Shown here: positions 25,124 to 34,086 of the stretch, piece after piece
Numbering within the stretch: position 1 is the first letter of the stretch
Layout of the letters: every line of letters begins with the position of its first letter
Source of the DNA: Paenibacillus pinihumi DSM 23905 = JCM 16419
Lineage (GTDB): Bacteria; Bacillota; Bacilli; Paenibacillales; Paenibacillaceae
NCBI RefSeq assembly: GCF_000422505.1
Contig: NZ_KE383865.1
Span: 592,726 to 656,725, forward strand
Direction of reading: 5' to 3'
Length of the DNA stretch: 64,000 bases
Translations under genes and position numbers: made by a program
The notes under the pieces: generated by a model
What the model was told of the DNA's origin: nothing
Seen by the model: only the letters and a program-made list of their open reading frames with translations
The model's database searches: none

Positions 25124-27274
25124 ATGAAATCATTAGTTCTTGCCGAGAAGCCGAGCGTAGCCAAAGAACTGGCACGTGTGCTGGGATGCGGGCAAAAGCA
25201 GAAGCATCATTACGAAGGGCCGCAATATGTGGTAACCTGGGCGCTTGGCCATCTGGTTACACTGGCGGAGCCGGAGGATTACGATAACAAATATAAAAGC
25301 TGGAATCTGGAGGATTTGCCGCTGCTTCCGGAGCGGATGAATCTGAAAGTGATGAAGGAGACATCCCATCAATTCCGCGGGGTGGCCCAATTATGCAAAC
25401 GTCAGGATATCAAAGAACTGATTATTGCTACGGATGCCGGACGGGAGGGAGAACTCGTCGCCCGCTGGATTATGGAGCTGGTCAAATGGCGCAAGCCTTA
25501 CAAACGGCTGTGGATTTCCTCGCAGACGGACAAGGCAATCAAGGACGGCTTCCAAAAGCTGAAGCCGGGCAAGGATTATGACAATCTGTATGCTTCGGCG
25601 GTATGCCGGGCAGAGGCGGACTGGCTGATCGGACTGAATGTAACGCGGGCACTTACCTGCAAGTACAATGCCCAGCTTGCCGCAGGCCGTGTCCAGACGC
25701 CGACGCTTGCGATCATGATGGACCGGGAAGCGGAAATTTCCTCCTTCCAGTCCAAGCCGTATTGGACGCTCGCAGCTGATCTAGGGGGCTTCCAGGCGAT
25801 TTGGAGAGAGAAAGACGGACATGACGGACGTGTATGGGACAAGGCGAAAGCGGAGCAGGTGGCAGCCAGATTGAACAATGCCAAGGCCCGTGTCGACAAG
25901 CTGAAGACGTCGGATAAAGCTGAGCCGCAGCCGCTGGCCTATGACCTGACTGAACTGCAGCGTGATGCGAACAAACGGCTCGGCTTTTCAGCCAAGCAGA
26001 CTTCAAATGTGCTGCAGCGTCTTTATGAGCAGTATAAGCTGGTCACCTATCCGCGTACCGACTCCCGTTATTTGACGAGCGATATGGTGTCAACACTCAA
26101 GGGCAGGCTGGAGAGCATTGCGGTTGGGCCATACACGGCTTTGGCCCGCAAGGCGCTTAAACAGCCGCTCAAAGTAACGCGGCGGATTGTCGATGACAGC
26201 AAGGTCACCGATCACCATGCCATCATCCCGACGGAGCAGTATGTGAATTTAAGTGCGCTGGGCAGTGACGAACGGCGTCTGTACGATCTCATTGTAAAGC
26301 GGTTCATCGCTTTATTTTATCCGGAGTACCGGTATGCGGAGACAAGTGTCGTTATCAAGGCAGGCGAGGATTTGCTGTTTGCCAAAGGCAAGGTTGCCAG
26401 AGACCAGGGTTGGAAGGAGGTCTACGGCAGCCATACGTACAGTGATGAGGACGATGACGAGACACAGGCTGAGCCTGATTCTTCCTCACAGCAAATTTTG
26501 CCTGAGCTGGCACAGGGACAGCTGCTTACTGTCCGGAATGCAAGAGCGCGCGAGCTGAGAACGACACCGCCGCCGCGTTATACAGAGGCGACACTGCTGG
26601 GCATGATGGAGAAGAACGGGCTTGGAACACCTGCTACCCGCGCAGACATTATCGAGAAGCTGCTCGGAACAGATACGATTGAACGTCAGGGCAACCGTCT
26701 TAGTCCGACAGGCAAGGGCAAGCAGCTCATGGAACTGGTTGTGGATGAGCTGAAGAGCTCCGGACTGACAGCGCAATGGGAGCAGGAGTTGGAGCGGATA
26801 TCCAAGGGCAAGGGAGATGCGAAGCGGTTCATGGACGGCATCCGCAAGCAGACGGTGGACTGGGTTGGAGCTGTCAAACGGGAGACGAAGGAGTACAAGC
26901 CGCATAACCTGACCCACTCCAGGTGCCCGGAATGCAGCAAGCCGTTGATGGAGGTCAAGAGCAAGCGCGGCAAGACGCTCGTCTGTTCGGATCGTGAATG
27001 CGGCTACCGGCGGGCTGCAGAGCCGAGATTGTCCAACAAGCGCTGTCCGCAATGTCGCAAGAAGATGGAAATCCATGAGGGCAAAGCCGGGAAATATGCG
27101 CAATGCCGGCCTTGCAATTTCGTAGAGAAGCTGGACGGGGAGCGTGGCGGCGGCAAAGCGGACCGCAGGGAGCAGCAGCGCCTGGTACAGAAGTACAGCG
27201 ACAATGAGACACTATCTTCAAGTCTTGGCGATGCGCTCAAAGCTGCGCTGATGAAGCAGGATAACCAGGATTAA
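25124..27274 (+). CDS. topB: DNA topoisomerase III
   Basis: The ATG at 25124 follows AGGAGAGG by five bases and gives MKSLVLAEKPSVAKELARVLG, the usual Toprim start; the ATG seven codons upstream lacks a ribosome site. The 716-residue type IA enzyme has the Toprim acidic motif TDAGREGE, SQLTPT-like GRVQTPTLA, and the active-site Tyr in YPRTDSRYL near residue 313. Two C-terminal four-cysteine zinc ribbons are visible (CPEC...CSDRECG and CPQC...CRPC). It decatenates replication intermediates. Its neighbour on the minus strand converges. Confidence 0.95.
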   Translation: MKSLVLAEKPSVAKELARVLGCGQKQKHHYEGPQYVVTWALGHLVTLAEPEDYDNKYKSWNLEDLPLLPERMNLKVMKETSHQFRGVAQLCKRQDIKELIIATDAGREGELVARWIMELVKWRKPYKRLWISSQTDKAIKDGFQKLKPGKDYDNLYASAVCRAEADWLIGLNVTRALTCKYNAQLAAGRVQTPTLAIMMDREAEISSFQSKPYWTLAADLGGFQAIWREKDGHDGRVWDKAKAEQVAARLNNAKARVDKLKTSDKAEPQPLAYDLTELQRDANKRLGFSAKQTSNVLQRLYEQYKLVTYPRTDSRYLTSDMVSTLKGRLESIAVGPYTALARKALKQPLKVTRRIVDDSKVTDHHAIIPTEQYVNLSALGSDERRLYDLIVKRFIALFYPEYRYAETSVVIKAGEDLLFAKGKVARDQGWKEVYGSHTYSDEDDDETQAEPDSSSQQILPELAQGQLLTVRNARARELRTTPPPRYTEATLLGMMEKNGLGTPATRADIIEKLLGTDTIERQGNRLSPTGKGKQLMELVVDELKSSGLTAQWEQELERISKGKGDAKRFMDGIRKQTVDWVGAVKRETKEYKPHNLTHSRCPECSKPLMEVKSKRGKTLVCSDRECGYRRAAEPRLSNKRCPQCRKKMEIHEGKAGKYAQCRPCNFVEKLDGERGGGKADRREQQRLVQKYSDNETLSSSLGDALKAALMKQDNQD

Positions 27275-27283
27275 AAAAGCGGC

Positions 27284-27313
27284 GGCTGGTCAACGATTAA
27301 TAATAGACCAGCC
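27284..27313 (-). terminator. Terminator hairpin between topB and the TraX-like gene
   Basis: GGCTGGTC pairs with GACCAGCC. On the minus strand it is followed by GCTTTTTTAA, so it ends the TraX-like transcript while overlapping its last codons. Confidence 0.7.
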
Positions 27314-27929
27314 ATTCCCTGATCAGGTATAGCACAATAAGATGCGCAGGGTAAAAGCTCAGCCAGATCCAACGCGGGGGGCGCAAACGGTCAAAGCTGT
27401 TGTACAACTGGGGCGTGTAGATCAGAGTGGCGGTGCTTATCAGACTATATATCTGTATCACCCAGCCCTTATGAATAATAACTGCAATATTAATCAGGGC
27501 ATGCAGTGAAAGCTGCAAGCGGCTTTTGATATACCGGTAGATCAGTACGAGTGCAAGGCCGTAGTAGCCATAATCAAAGTTCATCAGCTCCAGCGCCACA
27601 CCCGCTGCGATGGTGACGGCTCCGCCTAAAATAACAGACTTGCTCTTGTCAATAGCCAGGAGCACGAGCAGCGAGACAAACAGCGCCGCAATAACGTTGA
27701 TGCCATCGGCTTCAAGGGCCAATTGAAATGGAAGCTGGGAAATTGCGGCCAATAAGGCTAAGCGGATCAGGTAGTTTCGGATGTTGGATGTGTGGTAATA
27801 ACCCATGACAAGGGCAAACGCATAGATCGGGAAAGCAATGCGCCCGATAATGCGCAAAGCGGAGTCATCGTTGAAGAACACAACTCCGATATGATCGATT
27901 AGCATTGTAATCATGGCGATAATTTGCAT
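27297..27929 (-). CDS. TraX family membrane protein
   Basis: I place the start at ATG 27929 (MQIIAMITMLIDHIG), which has GAGGTG upstream; the longer frame adds a low-complexity basic stretch without a ribosome site. The 210-residue protein has six or more hydrophobic helices and the family pattern LIDHIGVVFF...RIIGRIAFPIYAF near the N-terminus. TraX was named for acetylation of F-pilin, but chromosomal homologues are common in Firmicutes and are related to acyltransferase-3 membrane enzymes. There are no conjugation genes nearby. Biological substrate unknown. Confidence 0.85.
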   Translation of the reverse strand: MQIIAMITMLIDHIGVVFFNDDSALRIIGRIAFPIYAFALVMGYYHTSNIRNYLIRLALLAAISQLPFQLALEADGINVIAALFVSLLVLLAIDKSKSVILGGAVTIAAGVALELMNFDYGYYGLALVLIYRYIKSRLQLSLHALINIAVIIHKGWVIQIYSLISTATLIYTPQLYNSFDRLRPPRWIWLSFYPAHLIVLYLIREWLVYY

Positions 27930-28266
27930 ACAGCACCTCGTTATTCGGATTTGGCAGGCTGGTTCCGGCCGCTCGAAGCATACAAATAACTTGACTACTA
28001 TCATAGCATAAGCCTGAGCGGCTTGCCTTCGCCCGGCAACCGCACCGGCATATTGCAGCAGTGCCCGAAATGCAACTGCACAACGTTCATGAGGCACTGT
28101 GCGGGAGCAGGAACGGCGCTGCTGCCATAATCCGGATAGCGCATACATTCAATATGACTTGCAGTAGCCGTCAATCTATGAGTACAATGACAAAGGAACC
28201 AAGTTCCGTAAGTGCCCTTGCAGCTTGAACCATCCTTGTCAAAACAAAAGCCGGGAGGATTGCGCG
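27930..28266. other. Divergent intergenic region between TraX-like and GyrI-like genes
   Basis: About 337 bases. TGCTATGATA on the minus strand (about 27999-28008) is a possible extended -10 for the TraX-like gene. GGGAGG at 28253 serves the next gene. Nothing else stands out. Confidence 0.35.
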
Positions 28267-28722
28267 ATGGACAATTGTATGTTGGTGAAAAAGCCCTCGC
28301 TTCATTTAGCGGGAATCAGTTACTCAGGTCCGTATTCCAGTTTTCCTGATGAGGTAATACGACTGCGGGATGAATTCCTTGCCAGAAAGCATGAGCTGGG
28401 GAGCTATTCCAAGTCAACCGCTTTGTATTGCCCGTATTACGGAAATGAGGTTTTTGCCACTTACTGGGTATGCTATGAGGTAGGCCAATTGGAGCAAACG
28501 CCGCCGGATATGGTGCAGTTTACAATTCCCGGGCACAGCTATGCGATGATAAGCTGTACGACGCAAAGATTTGGCGAAGGTTATGAACGCCTGATGGCCT
28601 GGATGAAGGAAACAGGACTGAAGAAGGTTGAACAGGCAGTAGGTATTGAAGTGTATCATTTTGACGAGCACCTGGAAGAGGAGCTTGTCGAAATTCTGAT
28701 TCCGGTCGATCAGCCGGATTAA
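28267..28722 (+). CDS. Stand-alone GyrI-like/AraC effector-binding domain protein
   Basis: The ATG at 28267 has GGGAGG eight bases upstream. The 151-residue protein consists of one ligand-binding domain of the SOUL/GyrI type, with KPSLHLAGISYSGPYSS at the start, VCYEVGQ in the middle and VEILIPVDQPD at the end. Such domains bind small hydrophobic or cationic compounds, often at the C-terminus of AraC or MerR regulators; here no DNA-binding domain is attached. It may act as a sequestering or hydrolase-like protein. The acetyltransferase gene follows after 32 bases. Confidence 0.78.
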   Translation: MDNCMLVKKPSLHLAGISYSGPYSSFPDEVIRLRDEFLARKHELGSYSKSTALYCPYYGNEVFATYWVCYEVGQLEQTPPDMVQFTIPGHSYAMISCTTQRFGEGYERLMAWMKETGLKKVEQAVGIEVYHFDEHLEEELVEILIPVDQPD

Positions 28723-28754
28723 TAAATGGTGAAGGCGCAAAGTGAGGGAAGAGG

Positions 28755-29318
28755 ATGCCGCATCTGATTGGAGAACGAATTCGGCTTCGTGAATACAGGC
28801 GTGAGGATCTGCTCCCAATGCGGGAGTGGGTGAACGATCCTGTGATTACGGAAAGCCTGTCGGATACCTTTTTGTATCCGCAGACCATTCAGGACACAGA
28901 GGCTTTTATAGAAGGAGCCATGGAGGGTGCGGGAGGACACCGGGGGTTCATTATTGCCCACCGGCATACCGAGGATTACATTGGACAGATCGACCTGTTT
29001 GAAATCGACTGGAAAAACCGGGTAGCCGAGCTGGGCCTCGTTATCGGCAGCCAGGTCAATCAGGGACGGGGCTATGGGACAGAGGCGATTAGGCTTCTCC
29101 AGCGGTTTGTCTTCCAGAGTCTGAATCTGAACCGGTTGCAGCTGGAAGTGTATGACTATAATCGTCCTGCACTCAGATGCTATGAGAAATGCGGCTTTAT
29201 CGAAGAAGGCCGCTTAAGGCAAAGACAATTCCGCAACGGAGGCTACTGTGATCTGATACTGATGGCCATACTGCGGGAGGAATATGAGAGACAGGAACAG
29301 GTGCAGCGGACGTTATAG
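28755..29318 (+). CDS. GNAT family N-acetyltransferase (RimJ/RimL type)
   Basis: The 187-residue protein has the GNAT fold with GERIRLREYRREDL at the N-terminus, acetyl-CoA loop VNQGRGYGTEAIRLL near residue 98 (Q/R-x-x-G-x-G/A), and NRPALRCYEKCGF near 140. These features match RimL-type enzymes that acetylate protein N-termini or small amines. GGGAAGAGG lies directly before the ATG. Likely co-transcribed with the GyrI-like gene; substrate not predictable. Confidence 0.9.
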   Translation: MPHLIGERIRLREYRREDLLPMREWVNDPVITESLSDTFLYPQTIQDTEAFIEGAMEGAGGHRGFIIAHRHTEDYIGQIDLFEIDWKNRVAELGLVIGSQVNQGRGYGTEAIRLLQRFVFQSLNLNRLQLEVYDYNRPALRCYEKCGFIEEGRLRQRQFRNGGYCDLILMAILREEYERQEQVQRTL

Positions 29319-29336
29319 GCGTCAGCGGCACCTGTT
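29296..29336 (+). terminator. Weak hairpin at the end of the GNAT gene
   Basis: AACAGGTGC pairs with GCACCTGTT across the stop codon; only TTATGTG follows, so termination would be inefficient. Confidence 0.4.
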
Positions 29337-29520
29337 TATGTGTTGGCTGCAAGGCTGCAGTGCCCATTTATGCATCCAGTATATAATTCCAGCGCAACAA
29401 CGCTTATAATAAATAGAGAAGCTTTATCATGATATGGCTGCTATATAAGTTGAACCGAATCTTTCATCCAGCAGGAGAGCTTATAGAGCGGCTGCAACTG
29501 GCGTGATTGGAGGAAATGCC

Positions 29521-30687
29521 TTGGATATACTGCAAGCTTTGTTTTTCCCTCCCGAACAGCCTGGAGGGGTGTCCTCCATGGTTCCCTATATACAGGATCG
29601 TTTTAATAAAATGAACTGGCAAGTGGAACTGTTCTCGATCCCCAAGCGGGTGAGGGGTAAGGGACAGGAGGAGGTCGTGTTCGAGACCTTCGATGTGAGG
29701 GAGTTTGAGGGCAATAGTACGATCGATAAATATTTGCAAACCTTTCGGGATTATGTATGGTGGACGCGGCTGAGGATTCATAAAAGCTATGATCTCATTC
29801 ATGCGCATCATCCGATAGCAGCTCTGGTGATGAAACAGCTGTTTCCGGATACGCCGCTGCTGATGACGATTCACTCCAGTTATGAGCGCGAGCTCATCCT
29901 GAACGGCAGAATTGAGGAGGGCGGAGCGGAGCATCGCTTCCTGACGGCGATATATAAAGAACTGGAGGCGAAGGCAGACAGGCTGCTGACGGTATCTGAA
30001 TCCTTCCGTTCGTATCTCGCTCCCCATCTGAATAACCCGGAGAACATCAGAGTCATCCCGAATGGATTCGATGAGAAGCGCTTCCGGCCGATATCCCACG
30101 AAAATGAAGTGCCGCAGCTCATTACCGTATGCCGGTTAGTTCCGGCGAAGGGGCTGGATGTACTGATGCATGCCTGTGCGGATCTTAAGCGCCGCGGCAA
30201 GCCGTTCGTCCTGCATATAATCGGGGATGGACCAATCCGCGAGGAACTGGAGCAGCTTGCGGTCGAACTGGACTTATATGATGATATTATTTTTTACGGG
30301 TATATGCTTCACCCGGAGGAATTCATGCCATTCTTTGATATTTTCGTGCTTCCCTCCCGGGCAGAGGCATTTGGCTCCGTATTTGCGGAGGCTGCATTGT
30401 GCCTGCTGGCTCTGGTCGGAACCCGTGTAGGGGGAATTGCCGAGCAGATCGAGGACGGTATCAACGGCTTGCTTGTGCCGCCGGAAGACCCGATTGCACT
30501 TAGCAATGCACTGGAACTGATGGTATCCGATCCGGCATACCGCTATAATATGGCCCGTGCAGCCTGGAATAAGGCCAAACAGGTCTACTCCTTACAGCGG
30601 GTTATTGCACAGCTTAAGGAGGTTTATTCGGGATACATGCCATCTGTGCTTAACGACGCACAATCAGCGCCATCCAGCCCAGACTGA
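29521..30687 (+). CDS. Glycosyltransferase family 4 protein
   Basis: TTG 29521 follows GGAGG by seven bases and gives MDILQALFFPPEQPGGVSSMV, the normal GT4 glycine-rich start; the GTG six codons earlier has no ribosome site. The 388-residue GT-B enzyme has HAHHPIAALV, LLTVSES, VIPNGFDEKRF, a C-terminal donor domain starting VCRLVPAKGLDVL, and the retaining-enzyme motif EAFGSVFAEAA (E-x7-E). It probably adds sugar to a cell-surface glycan or lipid. It ends inside the 3' end of the convergent YkvI-like gene (38-base overlap). Confidence 0.9.
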   Translation: MDILQALFFPPEQPGGVSSMVPYIQDRFNKMNWQVELFSIPKRVRGKGQEEVVFETFDVREFEGNSTIDKYLQTFRDYVWWTRLRIHKSYDLIHAHHPIAALVMKQLFPDTPLLMTIHSSYERELILNGRIEEGGAEHRFLTAIYKELEAKADRLLTVSESFRSYLAPHLNNPENIRVIPNGFDEKRFRPISHENEVPQLITVCRLVPAKGLDVLMHACADLKRRGKPFVLHIIGDGPIREELEQLAVELDLYDDIIFYGYMLHPEEFMPFFDIFVLPSRAEAFGSVFAEAALCLLALVGTRVGGIAEQIEDGINGLLVPPEDPIALSNALELMVSDPAYRYNMARAAWNKAKQVYSLQRVIAQLKEVYSGYMPSVLNDAQSAPSSPD

Positions 30688-31672
30688 TCAGGCCGAAGAT
30701 CGGATACAAGGTAGACAGCAACGTGCCGAAGCCGAACTGGCTAAGCAGAAAGCTAAGAAACAGAACCATGAGGATAATGAAATCCTGCCGCCATTTGAGA
30801 TGCTCCTGAAGCTGGACAGTGAGGCCATATACATTAGCAATCAGTGAAGTAAAGATTTCAGAGAAAATAAGAAAAATAAAAACCCATTGAATCCCATGCC
30901 CGAGCTGCCTGGCTATGCCTCCCATTGGAATGGCGTACTGGGTAATGCCGGGCATATTTGCCGAGAGGGTGATATGTCCGACAAGGAGCATAAACCCGAT
31001 TCCGATCCCGCCAATCCAGGCGCCGCCGATAATAGCGCTGCGGTCTTTCATTTTGGCGCCCAGAGGGACGAGCACGGCTTGACCCAGCGACAGGTTATAG
31101 GCGGTATACAAAAAGGGGGATGCCCAGGCTGCCCAAGGGGAATAATCATTGACCAGATGAAGCCACCGTCCGGAGTTTGGGGTATCCAATGTCTTGAACA
31201 ACATAATGACTGTAAAGAGCAGCATAATGGGGGCGACAATGGAATTCACTGTCAGGATGGCCTTGAGCCCTTTTCGCAAAACAAAAAAACAGGCAACAAG
31301 CGTTAGTATAAGCCCGGTCTGATAGGAGATGTTCAGATGCTCGAGGAAGATGGAGCCGGCACCGGCCAGCATAACTCCTGTTACACCGAGCAGCACAATC
31401 ATCATGAAAATACTGACGAACTGTCCCAGACGGTCCCCGAACAGATTCCGGTTCAAATCCTCATAGGAAACAGCGTTAATTTCAGCTGCGAGCAGCATCA
31501 TTTTTGCACCAAGCCAAATAAATATACAAGTAACCACCAGAATGGTAAAGGCGCTGATAAATCCGAAGCGGGTAAAAAATTGCAATATTTCCTGGCCGCT
31601 TGCAAAGCCTGCGCCGACGACTGTCCCCATAAAGGTAAGTCCGATCTGCAGCATTTTCCCCAGATTCCGCAA
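30650..31672 (-). CDS. YkvI-like membrane protein of the APC/LeuT-fold superfamily
   Basis: The 340-residue protein has about ten transmembrane helices and a first helix reading GLTFMGTVVGAGFASGQEILQFF, with the broken-helix GAGFASGQE that marks the YkvI family. TTG at 31672 follows GAGGAGG by seven bases; ATG six codons later is the alternative. The ion or solute moved is unknown. Its last 38 bases run antisense to the end of the glycosyltransferase gene. It lies downstream of the DUF4309 lipoprotein gene, separated by a terminator. Confidence 0.82.
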   Translation of the reverse strand: MRNLGKMLQIGLTFMGTVVGAGFASGQEILQFFTRFGFISAFTILVVTCIFIWLGAKMMLLAAEINAVSYEDLNRNLFGDRLGQFVSIFMMIVLLGVTGVMLAGAGSIFLEHLNISYQTGLILTLVACFFVLRKGLKAILTVNSIVAPIMLLFTVIMLFKTLDTPNSGRWLHLVNDYSPWAAWASPFLYTAYNLSLGQAVLVPLGAKMKDRSAIIGGAWIGGIGIGFMLLVGHITLSANMPGITQYAIPMGGIARQLGHGIQWVFIFLIFSEIFTSLIANVYGLTVQLQEHLKWRQDFIILMVLFLSFLLSQFGFGTLLSTLYPIFGLISLGWMALIVRR

Positions 31673-31748
31673 TTCCTGTCCTCCTCTTCAAACACACTCT
31701 ATAAAAAGGTATGTCCAAATAGGGACAAGGATGACTTGTACACAAAAT

Positions 31749-31812
31749 AAAAAAACCTTCGCGTCTGTCTGGAAGCCAGAGGGTGACCGGTTCCATGAGG
31801 CAAAGGTTTTTT
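31749..31812 (-). terminator. Terminator after the DUF4309 lipoprotein gene
   Basis: AAAAAAACCTT pairs with AAGGTTTTTT, with additional internal pairing (CTGG/CCAG, ACCGGT). A and T runs on both sides allow action in both directions, mainly for the lipoprotein gene on the minus strand. Confidence 0.75.
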
Positions 31813-31839
31813 GGAATAACTGCATCTATAAGCCGAGTG

Positions 31840-32541
31840 CTAGGCTTGGACAAATAATTTGATCGAAGTGACCTCATTATTTTGAGGATCAAGGTCGAGC
31901 TTCAGGAAAGCGCCATCGGCCTTGTAGCCGAGCGTGTACGTATTATGGTTGCTTGGCTTGCCCAATGCCTTGATGGCATCCTCGCCAGGCTGGCCGATTT
32001 TCAGTCCGTTCAGATCCGTCTTCACTTCCGAATCAAAAATCTCTACGAATTTGACCTTGTTCTTCGTATCGAATCCGACCCAAAAGCCTTTGTACTCACT
32101 TACATAGCTTGTTTCCTTTTGTTCCTCCATTGTGAACTCTTCCTCGGCTTTGCCATACTGTGCAATTACCGAATCCTTGCTGTCGCCAATCGCGATGCCG
32201 AGCAGCTTGGGCGACTTGGTGTTCCAGCCTTTGTCCTTGTCACTTTTGCTTTTGCTGATTTTGTCCACTGTGCTGGCAGCAGTCTCACCGATTCCGGGCG
32301 TCTTGGGACTATCCTCGGGAGGGGTAATCATGTCGGAAGGATCAGGCTTGTTTTCCTGGCTATTATAAGCCTGCTGCGGGCTGTTTTGATTCTCCTGGTT
32401 GTTAGGCCCGGCTGTATGTACGGTCTCTGCTGTCTGATCTCCGTTCAGGTTGGCAGGCTGCTCGACTGTAGCGGAACACCCGGCAGCGAGCGCAAGGCTG
32501 ACTACAGCAGGAGCAATCCAAAATATGGATTTTTTCTTCAT
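31840..32541 (-). CDS. Lipoprotein with DUF4309 (YjgB-like) domain
   Basis: ATG 32541 follows GGAGGTG by eight bases. The 233-residue product has a lipoprotein signal ending AAGC (Cys about residue 22), a Pro/Gln/Asn-rich linker to about residue 110, then a repeated 40-residue alpha/beta unit: LLGIAIGDSKDSVIAQYGKAEEE and LNGLKIGQPGEDAIKALGKPSN. This duplicated IGDS-x-x-x-V/A-x-x-x-x-G-K-P pattern is the DUF4309 fold found in Bacillus YjgB. It is likely anchored outside the membrane. Function unknown. Confidence 0.82.
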   Translation of the reverse strand: MKKKSIFWIAPAVVSLALAAGCSATVEQPANLNGDQTAETVHTAGPNNQENQNSPQQAYNSQENKPDPSDMITPPEDSPKTPGIGETAASTVDKISKSKSDKDKGWNTKSPKLLGIAIGDSKDSVIAQYGKAEEEFTMEEQKETSYVSEYKGFWVGFDTKNKVKFVEIFDSEVKTDLNGLKIGQPGEDAIKALGKPSNHNTYTLGYKADGAFLKLDLDPQNNEVTSIKLFVQA

Positions 32542-32674
32542 AGGTAGGACACCTCCTTGCCACATCCATTTGCGTATGCATGCTTTATTATACTTAGACG
32601 GTAAAAATGCCAAAAAGTTTCATGAAATTTTTCCTGGCTCAACATTTAAGCTGATCTTTTTTGTTTAAGAACAA

Positions 32675-32709
32675 AACGCCAAGGCTCTGACTGGCAGAGC
32701 CTTGGCGTT
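32675..32709 (-). terminator. Terminator after the DUF6612-like lipoprotein gene
   Basis: AACGCCAAGGCTCTG pairs exactly with CAGAGCCTTGGCGTT around five bases; on the minus strand TTTTGTTCTT follows. Confidence 0.82.
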
Positions 32710-32740
32710 GAAGTTTTGGGGCTTTACGTTATGCTAAAAA

Positions 32741-33607
32741 TTATTGGCTGGAAGCTGCTTTCAATGCTTCTTCAGGCACTTTGATTTCTTCAACAGCATT
32801 ATGCTTGGAGAAGATATTTTTCATATCCATATCCATGACGACTTTTGCACCGTCCTGCTCCATTTCCAGCACCGCTTTCACGTCTGTACGGGTAGGCTGG
32901 TAAGTCTCTTTATTTACTGCACTGACAACCGTCATGCTTTTAATGGTCATAGCTTCCATCATGGCAGCAGCTTGCTCATTTGAGCCAGCCTGGTTCAACA
33001 ATTCTTTGCCCATCTTCATCAGACTGTCCCCGGAAAGCTCGGCAGTAAGCACATACTCATTGCCTTCTTCGGCAACTTTAGTATCTGTAGCAATTTTTTT
33101 GTATTGCTCGAATTGCGCCTCAGGCTTCATGGAAGATTCCATGCTTGCCAGCATTTGATCCTTCATCTCATCCGGAAGCTTCACCCAGGTTCCGTTGGTT
33201 TGAGCGTAGATGCCTTCAGTAGTGATATATTGGGAAACGTTTTGATCACCCTGATCGGTTTTTATTTGCATCTCCTGGAACATTTGCACCGGTTCTCTGA
33301 CCATGTCGGACTTCATCGACAGCTCAATATTTTGCTCCTGCTGCTCTCCGCCTTGTGAAACCACGATGTTTTGTTTCATTTGAGTTTCCATCGCGAAGCT
33401 TTTCAGCTCTGCGCCGGTTTTGGCCATTTTGTCAAACAGTTCTTCAGCCGAAGGCAGCGAAGCGGATTGGGTGTCTCCTGCGCCTTGGGTTTGTGTATTG
33501 CTGCTGGCAGGCGTATTGCCGGTTGTACCTTGTTGTTCCTTCGCTCCGCAAGCTGTTGCTCCTAACAGCAACGATGCAGCCATGAGCAGAATTGCTAATT
33601 TCTTCAT
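32741..33607 (-). CDS. Lipoprotein, LppX/LprG-like fold (DUF6612-like)
   Basis: The 288-residue protein has a lipoprotein signal ending GATAC (Cys about residue 20), a Thr/Gln/Ser-rich linker, then SAEELFDKMAKTGAELKSFAMETQMKQNI, a pattern of a helix followed by long antiparallel strands (QNIELSMKSDMVREP, YITTEGIYAQTNGTWVKL). Such proteins form a half-barrel that can hold lipids or peptides. TAGGGGGA precedes the ATG. It is transcribed alone. The specific ligand is unknown. Confidence 0.78.
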   Translation of the reverse strand: MKKLAILLMAASLLLGATACGAKEQQGTTGNTPASSNTQTQGAGDTQSASLPSAEELFDKMAKTGAELKSFAMETQMKQNIVVSQGGEQQEQNIELSMKSDMVREPVQMFQEMQIKTDQGDQNVSQYITTEGIYAQTNGTWVKLPDEMKDQMLASMESSMKPEAQFEQYKKIATDTKVAEEGNEYVLTAELSGDSLMKMGKELLNQAGSNEQAAAMMEAMTIKSMTVVSAVNKETYQPTRTDVKAVLEMEQDGAKVVMDMDMKNIFSKHNAVEEIKVPEEALKAASSQ

Positions 33608-34086
33608 TTTTGATTTCCCCCTATGTATTTGGACTCTTTAAAGAGAATACCCAAATTCAGTACGTTCAAAAAAGAGTAAATAGAACTAATTCCATAGATA
33701 AATGGTCCTGTTTGACAATTTTTGCATCAATTTCATAGGAATAAAGTAGGTGATTATTGAATTGGTTCACTAGGAAGCTACCTTTTTCCAAATGCTCACC
33801 GGACAGATTGGCGATCAGCATATATTTGAAAATATATGACCCGAGTCATGTACTTTTGATCAGTGAGGATCAAATTAAAGTGCATAAATATGTGGTTGTC
33901 AAAAGCAATTATAAGCGCATGGTTTGAAGGAAGATGCAATGGAATGACCTCTCTTTCATCCAAAAAGAAATCCACGCAAAAAGTTATCAAAATAAAGCGC
34001 TTAATATGGAGGAAAAAGTTGCGGAAAGGTTGTATCTATGGTACTTTAACGGAAAGAATTGTAGGAATTGAAGGGAACGTGAACTT
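33608..34086. other. Divergent intergenic region upstream of xpt
   Basis: In 479 bases I see an ATTTGG/CCAAAT inverted repeat at about 33627-33655 near the lipoprotein promoter, TTGACA at 33713 with a weak -10, a terminator-like hairpin with AAAGTAG/CTACCTTTTT arms (33743-33787), and two small stems (ATATATTTGAAAATATAT and TTTGATC/GATCAAA). None fits a purine riboswitch. No gene is credible here. Confidence 0.4.

Noticed and set aside
27297-27929. A conjugative element suggested by the TraX name
   Set aside because: TraX-family genes are common on Firmicute chromosomes, and no relaxase, T4SS or integrase genes are nearby.
30557-31306. Plus-strand frames opposite the YkvI-like gene
   Set aside because: Antisense shadows of a conserved membrane protein; hydrophilic composition and no start signals.
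33608-34086. Purine (guanine) riboswitch upstream of xpt, expected from the Bacillus xpt-pbuX model
   Set aside because: The conserved purine aptamer core (TATA...GTTTCTACC...CC...GACTA) is not found by eye; the GCTACC at about 33780 lacks the rest.
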